Assembly (NCBI GenBank): GCA_947453695.1 | Contig: CANGHW010000017.1 | Coordinates: forward strand, 1 to 64,000 | DNA length: 64,000 nucleotides | Direction of reading: 5' to 3' | Source: Opitutia bacterium | GTDB taxonomy: Bacteria > Verrucomicrobiota > Verrucomicrobiia > Opitutales > Opitutaceae | Shown: positions 52,668-62,387 of the stretch, in pieces | Layout of the letters: each line of letters begins with the position of its first letter | How positions within the stretch are numbered: the stretch's first letter is position 1 | Made by a program: the position numbers and the translations under genes | Notes under the pieces: model-generated | What the model saw: only the letters and a program-made list of their open reading frames with translations | What the model was told of the DNA's origin: nothing | Database searches by the model: none

Positions 52668-54079
52668 TTCCCTCTCCGCTGCTTCTCTTCGCCGTCATCT
52701 CCCTCGTCCCGTCCCCTTCATCCGCTGCCGCCATTACTTCCCCTCTCGCCGACGCCGACGGCACCACCGCCCTCCACTGGGCCGTGCGCCAGGACGACCT
52801 CGCTACCACCAAATCCCTCCTCGCCGCCGAAGCCAATCCCAACGCCCAAAACCGCTACGGCGTCACCCCGCTCTCCCTCGCCTGCACCAACGGCAACGCT
52901 GCACTCGTCACGCTCCTCCTCGACGCCGGCGCCGATGCCAACCTCCCTCTCCGCGGCGGCGAGACGCCCCTCATGACCGCCGCGCGCACCGGCCGCCTCG
53001 CTGTCGTGCAGGCCCTCCTCGCCCGCGGCGCGCGCCCCAACGACAAGCTAACCGCCGGCGGCCAGACCGCTCTCATGTGGGCCGCGCACCACGGCCACGC
53101 CGATGTCGTCTCCGCGCTCATCGCCGCCGGCGCCGATTTCCGCACGCCCGTCGACACCGGCTTCACCCCGCTCCTCTTCGCCGCCCGCACCGGCCGCGCC
53201 GACGTCATCCGCCTCCTCCTCAAATCCGGCGTCGATATCAACGAAGCCACCGCCCCTGCGAAGAAACCCGGCAACAAACAACCCCGCGCCGGCACGAGCG
53301 TGTTGATCATCGCCATCGAAAACGGCCACTTCGAACTCGCCGCCGAACTCCTCGACCGCGGCGCCAACCCCAACGACCTCCGCTCTGGCTATGCCCCCCT
53401 CCACGTCCTCACCTGGGTCCGCAAACCCGACAGCGGCGAAGACGACGGCCAGCCCGTCCCCGACGGCTCCGGCCTCTACACGAGCGAAGACCTCATTCGT
53501 AAACTCGTCGCGAAGGGCGCCGACGTAAACCTCCGCCTCACCGGCGGCCCCTCCGGCGGCGGCCGCATCGCGCGCAAAGGCTGCACGCCCTTCATGCTCG
53601 CCGCCGACACCGCCGACACGGGTTACCTCAAACTCCTCCACTCCCTCGGCGCCGATCCCACGCTCACCAACGCCGACGGCTGCACCGCCCTCATGGCCGC
53701 CGCCGGCCTCGGCACGCGCGCCGTCGAGGAAGAAGCCGGCACCGAAGACGAAGCCGTCGAAGCCGTCACGTATCTCCTCTCGCTCGGCGCCGACCCCAAC
53801 GCCATCTCCAACGCCGGCGACACAGCGATGCACGGCGCGGCCTTCGCGAATTTCCCGAAAGTCGTTCACCTCCTCGACGCCAAGGGCGCGAAGCTCGAAG
53901 TCTGGAACCAGAAAAACAAACGCGGCTGGACCCCGCTCCTGATCGCCGAAGGCCACCGCTACGGAAATTTCAAACCCGGCTTCAGCACCATCGCCGCCTT
54001 CCACGAAGTCCTCCGCTCCCACGGCCTCACCCCGCCGCTCCCCACGCCCCCCGAGGCCGTCAAAGGCTACGGCCTGTAA
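52640..54079 (+). CDS. secreted ankyrin-repeat protein
   Basis: 479 residues from the GTG at 52640, chosen because it gives a basic n-region and hydrophobic core (MAILFGKFRLPSPLLLFAVI); a GTG at 52631 is equally in frame and earlier ATG (52427) lies in repeat C. Cleavage is predicted near SSAAA. The rest is a run of about ten ankyrin repeats with the ALHWAVRQDDLATTKSLL, TPLSLACTNGNAALVTLLL, TALMWAAHHGHADVVSALI pattern. Two inserts carry charged tracts. The protein is a binding scaffold outside the cytoplasm, and it follows the DUF1592/DUF1552 genes in the same orientation. Partner unknown. Confidence 0.88.
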   Translation: MAILFGKFRLPSPLLLFAVISLVPSPSSAAAITSPLADADGTTALHWAVRQDDLATTKSLLAAEANPNAQNRYGVTPLSLACTNGNAALVTLLLDAGADANLPLRGGETPLMTAARTGRLAVVQALLARGARPNDKLTAGGQTALMWAAHHGHADVVSALIAAGADFRTPVDTGFTPLLFAARTGRADVIRLLLKSGVDINEATAPAKKPGNKQPRAGTSVLIIAIENGHFELAAELLDRGANPNDLRSGYAPLHVLTWVRKPDSGEDDGQPVPDGSGLYTSEDLIRKLVAKGADVNLRLTGGPSGGGRIARKGCTPFMLAADTADTGYLKLLHSLGADPTLTNADGCTALMAAAGLGTRAVEEEAGTEDEAVEAVTYLLSLGADPNAISNAGDTAMHGAAFANFPKVVHLLDAKGAKLEVWNQKNKRGWTPLLIAEGHRYGNFKPGFSTIAAFHEVLRSHGLTPPLPTPPEAVKGYGL

Positions 54080-54187
54080 GGTGGGCGGGCGCGTCGCTGC
54101 GCCCGCATTCGAATTACTCCACGCGCCGCGCACCCAAAAATAATCCCCCGAAAGCTAAATGCGGGCGCCGAGACGCGCCCGCCCACC
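54080..54187. repeat. long inverted repeat pair (REPIN-like)
   Basis: Arms 54080-54109 and 54158-54187 (30 bp each, 27 matching) in opposite orientation, separated by 48 bases, beginning GGTGGGCGGGCGCGTC. Each arm also folds on itself. It starts one base after the ankyrin stop. The remaining 54188-54390 shows no gene, only the approach to the chemoreceptor end. Confidence 0.7.
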
Positions 54188-54390
54188 CCATTTTCCCCGC
54201 CCGCGCCCAGCCCACCGCCGCCGCCGACCCGCCCGTCTCAACCAACGGCTTCTGCCACGGCGCTCATGGGCAGGCATGCGAAAGAGCGGCTGCTCGCCGC
54301 CCTTCGCAATCAATCAACTTGAGCCGAAGCCGACTATTCCGGATGGATCGCTCCACCCAGTCGCCGCTCCGGCACATCAGTCCCCACGGA

Positions 54391-56265
54391 TCACTTGAAA
54401 CTCAGGGTTTCCTTGTCGGCCTCTTGCCGTGCCAGCCTCTTGGTCCCCTTTGCAGGCACCGCGACCGGGTTCACGACTTCCTGCGTAGCCAAGATCTTCT
54501 CGGCCGGTGCAGCCCGACTGCTGCCCACGATCCCAGCGAGACTAATCACACACGTGCGGAGGGACTCAGACTGCGTCGTGAGTTCATTGGCGACGCTCGC
54601 GCCTTCTTCGGCCTGCGCGGCCGTCGCCTGCACTACCTGGTCCATCTGACTCACGGCGCGGTTAACCTGTTCGATTCCCTGGGTCTGTTCCGACGAAGCG
54701 ACGGCGATCTCGCCGACGAGTTCATCCACGCTGCGCGACTTCGCGGCAATTTCCTGCAACCGGGCCGAAACCTGTTGGCAGGCCGTGACACCCTGTCGGC
54801 TCTTCGTCACGGAGTCCTCAATCTTCTCGCCGGTTTCTTTCGCGGCGGTCGCACTGCGCCGCGCCAACGAGCGAACCTCATCGGCCACAACCGCAAAGCC
54901 GGCACCGGCTTCGCCCGCTCGCGCCGCTTCCACCGCGGCGTTGAGCGCCAGAATATTCGTCTGGAAGGCGATTTCGTCGATGGTCTTGATGATTTGGGCG
55001 ATGCCGACGCTGGACGAGTTGATGGCGTCCATGGCCTGGTTCATCGCCTTCACTTCCAACGTGCCCGCTTCCGCTGCCGTGCGGGTCTCGCTGGAAATGC
55101 CCTTGGCCTGCCGCGCACTGTCAGCATTCCGCCGGGCCATGCTGGCAATCTCCTCCAATGATGCGCTGGTTTCTTCCAGAGAGGCCGCCTGCGAGCTCGC
55201 TCCTTCCGCCAGATTTTGGCCGGATTGCGAGACTTGGGACGAAGCCTCGGCGACACTCTGGGAGCTGTCGGTGAGCTGACTAACGATTCCCGAAATATTG
55301 CGAATGGTCCGGACTGAAATGTAGACCGCCATCACCGTGCCGATGGCGAGCCCCAGGATCGTCGTGATGATCACCGTGCGGATCATTTGATCGCTGCCGG
55401 CGAGCATCGCGGTGCTACGCTCCTTTGTAATATCGTTCCGGAGGTGTTCCAACGTCGCTAGCGCGGACGTATTGATAGCCATCACGTGATCAACGAGGAA
55501 GCGGCTGTCCAAGCTGGACGAGATATAGGTGCGCGCGAGGTCATAGACGGTTTTGAACTGGCCCGAGAGCACGCTCAGCGCGTCCTTCTGGGCAGGCTTC
55601 AAGTCCGAGGCGGCCAGCTTGTCGTGTCCTTTGATGAATTGTGGTCCGGCTACGTTCATGATCGTGGTCTGGTCGGCGGCGGCGAGCGCGGCCATCACGC
55701 CGCGCGTCATCGCATCATACGCCTTCGCATCCACCGCCGCCAACGACAGCGTGTCACGGGCGTTCTTGGAAAGCGTGGTGCGCGCCTCGATCAGTTTGGG
55801 CTCCAAGTCTAGTTTCTGCCGGGCCAGTTCGGTGGCACGCTGCACGGTGCCAACGATATCGGCGCGCATCTTTTCGATGTGATCCAACATGACGCGGGCA
55901 GGCATCGCGACCGGCCCGTCCACTTTGTCCGCGGGGTCGTCCCACTTCACCGAGTGATCCAGAATACCCGTCTTGTCTTCGCGGAGCTGCTGGAGGCATT
56001 TGGCCACCGCCTCCGCCTCTTCCTTCGCCGTCTTCTCTACGACGCCCAGTTCGTCAAGCGTGCGCGCCAAGAAGGCCGAATGAATCTGCAGCTGAAGCCG
56101 GCTCGCATGCTCACCCAAAGCCGCCACTTCGCTGTGGAAGGCCTGTTCGGCCAGCTGGCCCTCGCTCATCGAGCGCAGGCGATTGAGCAAGACGACCGTG
56201 ATCGCCAAGTTGAGAATGACAGTGAGGGCAAGCGCGCCCACCGAGAGGAGATTTTTCCGCAGCAT
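54391..56265 (-). CDS. methyl-accepting chemotaxis protein
   Basis: 624 residues. First membrane helix about 9-28, a helical periplasmic ligand-binding region about 30-285, second membrane helix about 292-315, then the cytoplasmic signalling domain. The hairpin tip is at about 425-450 ([18 protein letters not shown], followed by [18 protein letters not shown]). No C-terminal NWETF pentapeptide; the tail is basic ([16 protein letters not shown]). No other chemotaxis genes are in the window. Downstream of the porin and periplasmic protein on the same strand. Confidence 0.95.
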   Translation of the reverse strand: MLRKNLLSVGALALTVILNLAITVVLLNRLRSMSEGQLAEQAFHSEVAALGEHASRLQLQIHSAFLARTLDELGVVEKTAKEEAEAVAKCLQQLREDKTGILDHSVKWDDPADKVDGPVAMPARVMLDHIEKMRADIVGTVQRATELARQKLDLEPKLIEARTTLSKNARDTLSLAAVDAKAYDAMTRGVMAALAAADQTTIMNVAGPQFIKGHDKLAASDLKPAQKDALSVLSGQFKTVYDLARTYISSSLDSRFLVDHVMAINTSALATLEHLRNDITKERSTAMLAGSDQMIRTVIITTILGLAIGTVMAVYISVRTIRNISGIVSQLTDSSQSVAEASSQVSQSGQNLAEGASSQAASLEETSASLEEIASMARRNADSARQAKGISSETRTAAEAGTLEVKAMNQAMDAINSSSVGIAQIIKTIDEIAFQTNILALNAAVEAARAGEAGAGFAVVADEVRSLARRSATAAKETGEKIEDSVTKSRQGVTACQQVSARLQEIAAKSRSVDELVGEIAVASSEQTQGIEQVNRAVSQMDQVVQATAAQAEEGASVANELTTQSESLRTCVISLAGIVGSSRAAPAEKILATQEVVNPVAVPAKGTKRLARQEADKETLSFK

Positions 56266-56354
56266 GGCAGTAGAGATTTGGCGTTAACAAGCAGCCAGCT
56301 GCAGGGGCATACGCCCCGCGGCTGGCTGGTGGAGTTAGTCGATTGTGGGTTGGA

Positions 56355-56900
56355 TTACTTCTTGAGCTTTTCCACGACGTGGCGGCAGTGCTCGGTCACT
56401 TCCTGGAGCTCGGACTGGATGCGTTTCAGGTGCTCGGGCTTGGCGTCCTTGGCCCAGAGCTCAGCGCAGATCAGGCCGGTGGCGGGGTGCACAAAGAGGT
56501 CGACGACGTTGCCGAAGTGCTCGTTCTCTTCGTTTGTAAGGTCGAAGCCCAGCTCCTTACCGTGCGCCTTGTTGATGGCCTCGGACTCAAATTGGCCGTC
56601 GATGTCGGCGAGGCTCATCGCGGTAAGCGAGTCCTTCTTCGCGAGCATGAAGTCCACCAACACTCCGCCCTTGGGATACTTGGCCTTGTATTTGACTGCG
56701 AAATCAGCGGCTAGTTTTTCCATCGCCTCGACGTCCTTGCGGACCGCGGGCACATCGAGTTTGCCGGCGACCGTCTGGGCGATGATGCCGTTGGCGAGCT
56801 TGGTGAACGCGGCGGCATCGGTGTCGATGTCGGCAGCTTTCAACTGCGGGGCGACGAACGCCGCGAGGGAAACGAGCAGGGTGATGAGTTTGGTTTTCAT
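56355..56900 (-). CDS. exported helical protein of unknown function
   Basis: 181 residues. Signal peptide MKTKLITLLVSLAAFVAPQLKA. The mature part is helical (AFTKLANGIIAQTVAGKLD, VEAMEKLAADFAVKYKAKY) and ends with EVTEHCRHVVEKLKK. I do not recognise the family. The last helix has CRHV where cytochrome c' would show a CxxCH haem site, so it is probably not a cytochrome. Between the porin remnant and the chemoreceptor, 90 bases ahead of the latter on the same strand. Confidence 0.75.
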   Translation of the reverse strand: MKTKLITLLVSLAAFVAPQLKAADIDTDAAAFTKLANGIIAQTVAGKLDVPAVRKDVEAMEKLAADFAVKYKAKYPKGGVLVDFMLAKKDSLTAMSLADIDGQFESEAINKAHGKELGFDLTNEENEHFGNVVDLFVHPATGLICAELWAKDAKPEHLKRIQSELQEVTEHCRHVVEKLKK

Positions 56901-56945
56901 GGGAGAAATCGGAGATTGAAATGATGCGGGATGGGCGAAATTGCG

Positions 56946-58178
56946 TTAGAACGAGGCTTTGACGCGAAGTTGGATCACGAAGGCGTCCGACAGCGCGGTG
57001 GAGCCGCCCGGATGGCGGACAAACTGCACGTCAGGCTGCACCGAGAAGCGCTCGGAGAGCGTCGCCGTATGGCTAATCTCAAACACCTGCTCGAAGTCGG
57101 GCGCCGGAGCGCTTGGATCGTCCACCCGGGCAAACGCGGCCAACCGCGGGCTGAAGGACGCATGCACCACACCGAACGCGGTCACATCAGCGGCACGCCC
57201 GGGAAACAACCCCGTGCAGGCCAGGCCTGAGTCAACCGCCCAACCGATCGAATTGCGGTCTTTGGGCGAGATCCCTGCACGTGCATACGCGGTGACAAAA
57301 CCGGCTTCACCACTCTTGCCCGCGAGCGTGCGCTCCGCGATTCCGTAGGCGCCATAATTCCGCTCGTGCAGACGCGCCGCACGACCCGAGGCCGCGATAC
57401 GACCGCCGAACTGATCGTCGCGCATATCGGCAAACTTGGCCGTGTGGATCCACGCTCCGGCCTTGAACCGTGCCGGGCTGTTGGCGGGAGCAAACGCCAC
57501 CTCGCCCAGACCGAACCACCCCTGGCTTCCACCGACGCGATAGTGCAGGCCGTGGCGGGTGACGGAGGCGTCACCTGAAGGGGAGTCAAAGCTATCGCCG
57601 TCGAAAATTCCGGCCCGCACCGTCGTCGAATCGGAAAGGGTTTGCTCAACGCGGACGCCAGGCGCCGCCACGAAAAACGCCGGACCCGTGTTCAACGTGT
57701 TCGCCGAAATAAACGCGGGCCAGCCAAAGGCGCTGTTGATCAAGGCGCCGCCGGCCTCGGTGCCGGTAAACTCTTCATCGGCCAGCAATGCACCTGCACG
57801 GATCGACCAGCTATCGGCCTTAACCTCGGTCCACCACGATTAGAGCCGCGTGCTGGCGAAGCCCTCCATGTTACTCACGCCGAGCGAATCAGAGACGATA
57901 TTCTCAGTAGGTCCGCGCCCTGCGAGGTTCAGCGCACTGGCAAAGAAATGTAGCGTCGGCGCCTTGTCGGCCGTCGAGACCTGCTGCCACTCCACCTTGG
58001 CGAGCGCCATGCTATGCAAAGCGCTGCTGCACTTGGCACCGCCGCTGAGGGCCGAAGCCCCGTCTACCGTGAGATCCAATCCGGATGTCCATCCTGCCTT
58101 TTCGGCGGACCAAGACGGCGTTGAAACGGCTGCCAGGCCGGCGATTACTGAAATCAGGGTAGAACGGCTATTTTTCAT
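56946..58178 (-). pseudogene. carbohydrate porin (OprB-like), interrupted by an in-frame TAA
   Basis: From ATG 58178 to 56946 the minus strand is one reading frame except for a TAA at 57842-57840. The first part (112 codons) has a signal peptide ending near WSAEK and barrel-like strands (TLHFFASALNLAGRGP, GVSNMEGFASTRL); the second part (about 298 codons) continues with SIRAGALLADEEFTG, FINSAFGWPAFIS-like sequence and ends in LRVKASF, a typical outer-membrane C-terminus. OprB-like porins carry an aromatic residue in the equivalent of the stop position, so one base change (for example TAC or TAT to TAA) explains it. It may be a true pseudogene, a sequencing error or, less likely, read-through. 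Confidence 0.8.
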
Positions 58179-58483
58179 GCGGTGCGCGGGAAATCGGTCC
58201 GCCGCTCAATTTTTAAGGAAAATCCGGCTAGTAAGAATTACTCCCCGTCCTAGCTACCTCTCCACCGCACCAATCGAAGCCCCGCCTCAGCCCACCTCCA
58301 CCCGTCCACGGAACTAGCGCCGGAAACGTCACCGTTACGCCCAAAATCCAGTCCCGTCCGCGGCGAAATATTACTTATCGCCAATCGAAAACTACCTCCA
58401 TCAGTTCCCCCTCCCTCTCCCTCTCCCTGCGTCCCTGCCATTTTACTGCTTTGCTTCGCCCTCCGCCGATCCCATCCGATTCT

Positions 58484-60358
58484 CTACGCCTGAACCTCTC
58501 CTGCCTCCCTCGCCGGCCCAAACTGCAGCGCGCTCAAACGCCGATATAGCCCGTCCGGCTTGGCCGACAGTTCCGCGTGGTTGCCCCACTCCACCACGCG
58601 CCCGCCTTCGATCACCGCGATCTTGTCCGCCGTGCGAATCGTCGAGAGCCGGTGCGCCACGATGAAGGTCGTGCGGCCCTGCATCAGCCGGTCCAGCGCG
58701 CTTTGCACCAGCCGCTCGCTCTCACTGTCGAGCGAACTCGTCGCTTCGTCCAAAATCAAAATTGCCGGGTTCTTCAAAATCGCCCGCGCAATCGCCACGC
58801 GTTGCCGCTGCCCACCCGAGAGCTTGATCCCGCGATCGCCGACCAACGTCGCGTAGCCTTCGGGAAACGCGGAGATAAACTCGTCCGCATTCGCCAGCCG
58901 GGCCGCCTCGCGCACCGCGGCGTCGTCCGCCCCGGGGCGGCCATAGACGATGTTTTCCGTGATCGTGCCGCCGAAGAGCAAAATATCCTGCGGCACGATC
59001 GCCATCTGCCCGCGCAACCATGCCAGCGGATACTCGCGCGCATCCCGTCCGTCGATCCGCAGCCGACCACTTTCCGGATCGTAGAACCTGAGGAGCAGCG
59101 CCGTGAGCGTCGACTTGCCCGCCCCGCTCGGCCCCACCAGCGCGATGCGCTCGCCCGGCCGCGCCATCAGCGTGATGTCGTGCAACACGGCCACCTCGGG
59201 GCGGTTGGGATAACGGAAATTCACCGCCTCAAACGCCACTTCGCCCCGCAACCGCCCGGTCGGCGTCGCCGCCTCCGCTCCGCCGGCGCGGCTCGCATCC
59301 ATCGTCGTCTCGGTCGGCTCCCGCAGGAGCTCCCGCACACGCTGGGTTGCCCCGACCGTTTTCTGGATTTGGCTGAAGAGCTCCGCCGCTTGTCCCATCG
59401 TCCCGGCCACAAACGTCGTGTAGAGCACGAAGCGCGTCAGCTCGCCGGGACTGATCTCGCCGCTCTTCAGCAGTCCCGCGCCAAACCACAGCACGATCAG
59501 GGTGCCGCCAAACAGCGCGATGATGAAGAACGCCACGAACACCGCGCGCCACCGCGCGGCGCTCAGCGCCGCCGCCAGCACGCGTCCGTTGGCCCGCTGG
59601 TAGCGGTTCAGCTCAAAGGCCTCGTTGGCAAACGCCTTCACGCTCGCGATCGCTTGCAGTGTCTCCTCGACGATGGTGTTCGTCACCGCGAGTTGGTCCT
59701 GCGTCTCTCGTGAAAACCGCCGCAGCCGCCGCCCGAAAAACACGGCCGCCGCGATCAGTAAAGGTAGAGTGCCGAGCATCACCGCCGTCAGCCGTGCCGA
59801 GGTCAGCGCGATCATCGTCACGCCCCCGAGCAGAAATACGGTCTGACGGCAGAGCTGCGGCAAGGAGTCGATCAACGCCCCTTCGATTTGCGCCACATCC
59901 GTCGACACGCGGCTCGTCAACTCCCCCACCCGGCGCTGCCCGAAAAACACCATCGGCAGCGCGATCAGGCGCGCATAGCAATCGCGCCGCAGGTCCGCCA
60001 GCGCGCTCTGCCCCACTCGGTTGAAAGCCAGCGCGCTGTTGAACGAGGCCAGCGCCTGCAGTATCACGGAACCCGCCAGCAGCCACGCAACTTGGTTGAG
60101 GCTCAGCGCCCCGAGCACCGGCAGCGTCGCCACGCCCGGCCGCAACGCCACGTCGATCATCGCCCCCGCCAGCAGGGGAAACGCCAGCCCCAGTCCCGCC
60201 CCGAAAAAGAGCGTCGCCATCCCGGACAAAAACCGCGCCCGGTAGGGGCCGATATAACGCGCCAGCGCCAGCCCTTCCGCCAAGGTCTCCCGATTCAGCG
60301 GCGCCTTCGGCAGGCGGTCGAGGGCGAGGTCTTCTGGCGTGGGATTGCGGCGGGCCAT
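58484..60358 (-). CDS. ABC transporter, fused membrane and ATPase domains (MsbA/exporter type)
   Basis: 624 residues. An N-terminal transmembrane domain of about six helices (residues about 40-340) is followed by an ABC ATPase. Walker A is GPSGAGKST near residue 410, the signature is LSGGQRQRVAIARA, Walker B is ILILDEATSSLD, and the switch His is in IVAHRLSTIR. The half-transporter would work as a homodimer, exporting lipids, peptides or drugs. It stands alone, divergent from the esterase gene. The 305-bp region 58179-58483 ahead of the porin start has no gene; it is AT-richer, with a short CCCTCT run near 58410. Confidence 0.95.
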   Translation of the reverse strand: MARRNPTPEDLALDRLPKAPLNRETLAEGLALARYIGPYRARFLSGMATLFFGAGLGLAFPLLAGAMIDVALRPGVATLPVLGALSLNQVAWLLAGSVILQALASFNSALAFNRVGQSALADLRRDCYARLIALPMVFFGQRRVGELTSRVSTDVAQIEGALIDSLPQLCRQTVFLLGGVTMIALTSARLTAVMLGTLPLLIAAAVFFGRRLRRFSRETQDQLAVTNTIVEETLQAIASVKAFANEAFELNRYQRANGRVLAAALSAARWRAVFVAFFIIALFGGTLIVLWFGAGLLKSGEISPGELTRFVLYTTFVAGTMGQAAELFSQIQKTVGATQRVRELLREPTETTMDASRAGGAEAATPTGRLRGEVAFEAVNFRYPNRPEVAVLHDITLMARPGERIALVGPSGAGKSTLTALLLRFYDPESGRLRIDGRDAREYPLAWLRGQMAIVPQDILLFGGTITENIVYGRPGADDAAVREAARLANADEFISAFPEGYATLVGDRGIKLSGGQRQRVAIARAILKNPAILILDEATSSLDSESERLVQSALDRLMQGRTTFIVAHRLSTIRTADKIAVIEGGRVVEWGNHAELSAKPDGLYRRLSALQFGPAREAGEVQA

Positions 60359-60479
60359 GGTCGATGAAGCTCACGTCGCGGTCCGCAAAACACAAGTGAC
60401 GCCTGACTTCGCCGCCTTCGCATCACCAGCGTCCGCAATCACGATTGCCTCCTTCGCGCCTCTTCCGACGCTTGCCGCC

Positions 60480-62192
60480 ATGCCCCGCCTCCGGCCCCTC
60501 GTCGCGTTCCTAGTCTTGCTCGGCACCATGCTCTCCGCCGCCCTCGCCGCCGAGCCCGCCCCTGCCGGCCTCCGCGTCACCGCCGCGTTGCCCGCCACGC
60601 TCCCCGACCGTGCCGCCACGCTCACCGGCCGTCTCTTCCTCTTCGTCGCGACGAAGTCCGATACCGAGCCGCGCCTTCAATCCAACACCGGCCTCTTCGG
60701 CCTCGATATCCGCGCCGCGCAGCCCGGCCAGGTTCTCGCCCTTGCGCCTTCCACGCCCGGCGCGCCCGAGGCCACGCTCGCCGATCTCACCCCCGGCGAC
60801 TACACCGTGCAGGTCCTCTTCAACGTCTACAGCGAGTTCCGCCGGGCCGATGGCCACGTGATCTGGGCGCACAACGACCAGTGGGAGGGCCAGCACTTCA
60901 ACCGCTCGCCCGGCAATCTCTACAGCACTTCACAATCCCTCCACCTCGTCGCCGGCCAGCCCGCCGCCCTCACCTTCCAGCTCGATCAGATCATCCCGCC
61001 CATCGTCGTCCCGCCCGACACCGCCTGGGTGCAGCGGATCAAATTCGAAAGTCCGCTCCTCACGCGTTTTTGGGGCCGCCCCATGTATCTCGGCGCCACT
61101 GTTCTGCTGCCGCAGGGCTACGCCGAGCACCCCGAGGTCCGCTACCCCGTCGTCTACCTGCAGAATCATTTCAGCCTCTCGCCACCCTTCGGCTTCAATC
61201 CCACTCCGCCCACCGACCCTAAACCTTCCTGGGGCCGCCAACGCGCCGCCGCCGCCGCCCGCGGCGAGCCCCGCCCCGAGCCGCCCGACGGCGTCACGAT
61301 CACCGGCCCCTACGCCAACACCGAGAGCGGCTACGAATTTTTCCAGTCGTGGACGGCCCCGAATTTCCCGCGCGTGATCGCCGTCACGTTCCAACACCCC
61401 ACACCCTACTTCGATGACTCCTACGGCGTGAACTCGCCCAACTGCGGACCCTACGCCGACGCAATTTTGCAGGAGCTCATTCCCTCGCTGGAGAAGAAAT
61501 TCCGCATGATTCCGCGCAGCTACGCGCGCGTCCTCACCGGCAGCTCCACCGGCGGCTGGGGTTCCCTCGCGCTGCAAATCTACTATCCCGATTTCTTCGG
61601 TGGCGCCTGGGCCTTCTCCCCCGACCCCGTCGACTTCCGCGCCTACTACGGTGGCGTGAATCTCGACACCGACGAAAATGCCTTCGTCGAGAAAACCACT
61701 CCCGGCCTTGAGGGCGGCGGCCGCAGTAATCGCAAGAGCAGCCAGCGCGCGTCCATCCTCGGCACCGAGGACGGCCGCTTCGAATGGTGGAAACACACTC
61801 CCGTCGGACCCAACGGCCTGCCGCTGCCCGTCTGGGATCTCCACACCGGAAAAATCGACCGCGCCGTGGTCGCCGCCATGCGCGCCAATAATTTCGACCT
61901 CCGCTACTACCTCGCACGCAACTGGCCCGAGCTCGGCCCCAAGCTCGTCGGCCAGCTCCACGTTCACGCCGCCGCCGTCGATTCCTTCTACTCCAACTTC
62001 GCCGTGCGCCTCCTCGACGAGTTCATGCAGTCCACGAAAAATCCGCACGAGCCCGGTAAGTTCTACTACGGCCCGCCCGGTTCCCGCCACGGCTGGCAGC
62101 CGGTCACGCACGCCGAGCTGATCGAGGAAATTGCCCGCCACATCGCCGCCCGCGCGCCCGCCGGAGAAAACCCGGCCGCGTGGCGCTACTGA
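60480..62192 (+). CDS. secreted esterase of the EstD/PF00756 alpha/beta-hydrolase type
   Basis: 570 residues from the ATG at 60480, where the signal peptide MPRLRPLVAFLVLLGTMLSAALA begins. An N-terminal beta-rich domain (about 30-170) is followed by the hydrolase domain. The nucleophile is Ser356 in LTGSSTGGWGS, with ALQIYYPDFFGGAWAFSPDP after it and a distal GPPGSRHGWQPV His. Related esterases attack feruloyl or acetyl groups on polysaccharides. It stands alone after the divergent ABC exporter. Confidence 0.88.
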   Translation: MPRLRPLVAFLVLLGTMLSAALAAEPAPAGLRVTAALPATLPDRAATLTGRLFLFVATKSDTEPRLQSNTGLFGLDIRAAQPGQVLALAPSTPGAPEATLADLTPGDYTVQVLFNVYSEFRRADGHVIWAHNDQWEGQHFNRSPGNLYSTSQSLHLVAGQPAALTFQLDQIIPPIVVPPDTAWVQRIKFESPLLTRFWGRPMYLGATVLLPQGYAEHPEVRYPVVYLQNHFSLSPPFGFNPTPPTDPKPSWGRQRAAAAARGEPRPEPPDGVTITGPYANTESGYEFFQSWTAPNFPRVIAVTFQHPTPYFDDSYGVNSPNCGPYADAILQELIPSLEKKFRMIPRSYARVLTGSSTGGWGSLALQIYYPDFFGGAWAFSPDPVDFRAYYGGVNLDTDENAFVEKTTPGLEGGGRSNRKSSQRASILGTEDGRFEWWKHTPVGPNGLPLPVWDLHTGKIDRAVVAAMRANNFDLRYYLARNWPELGPKLVGQLHVHAAAVDSFYSNFAVRLLDEFMQSTKNPHEPGKFYYGPPGSRHGWQPVTHAELIEEIARHIAARAPAGENPAAWRY

Positions 62193-62387
62193 GTTCGGCA
62201 GAGTTTCCCCCACCTCCGGCCTGCTTTGGCACGCCGCACATCACGTGCGCGTCTCTCCCGCGCGCCTCGCTATCCGCCGTGCCTGCCGGGAACACCCCAT
62301 AGTTATCCGCCTCCTAAGAGCGCATTCTCCGTCCGAACCCTCCGCGCTTCATCCCGAATCGTCGTCGGTCCAACCACGGAAAAAATC

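Noticed and set aside
55879-56919. Plus-strand 346-residue frame over the chemoreceptor and periplasmic gene
   Set aside because: Antisense to two well supported genes; composition not protein-like.
58405-58430. CCCTCT short tandem run
   Set aside because: Only about two or three units; likely simple sequence without function.
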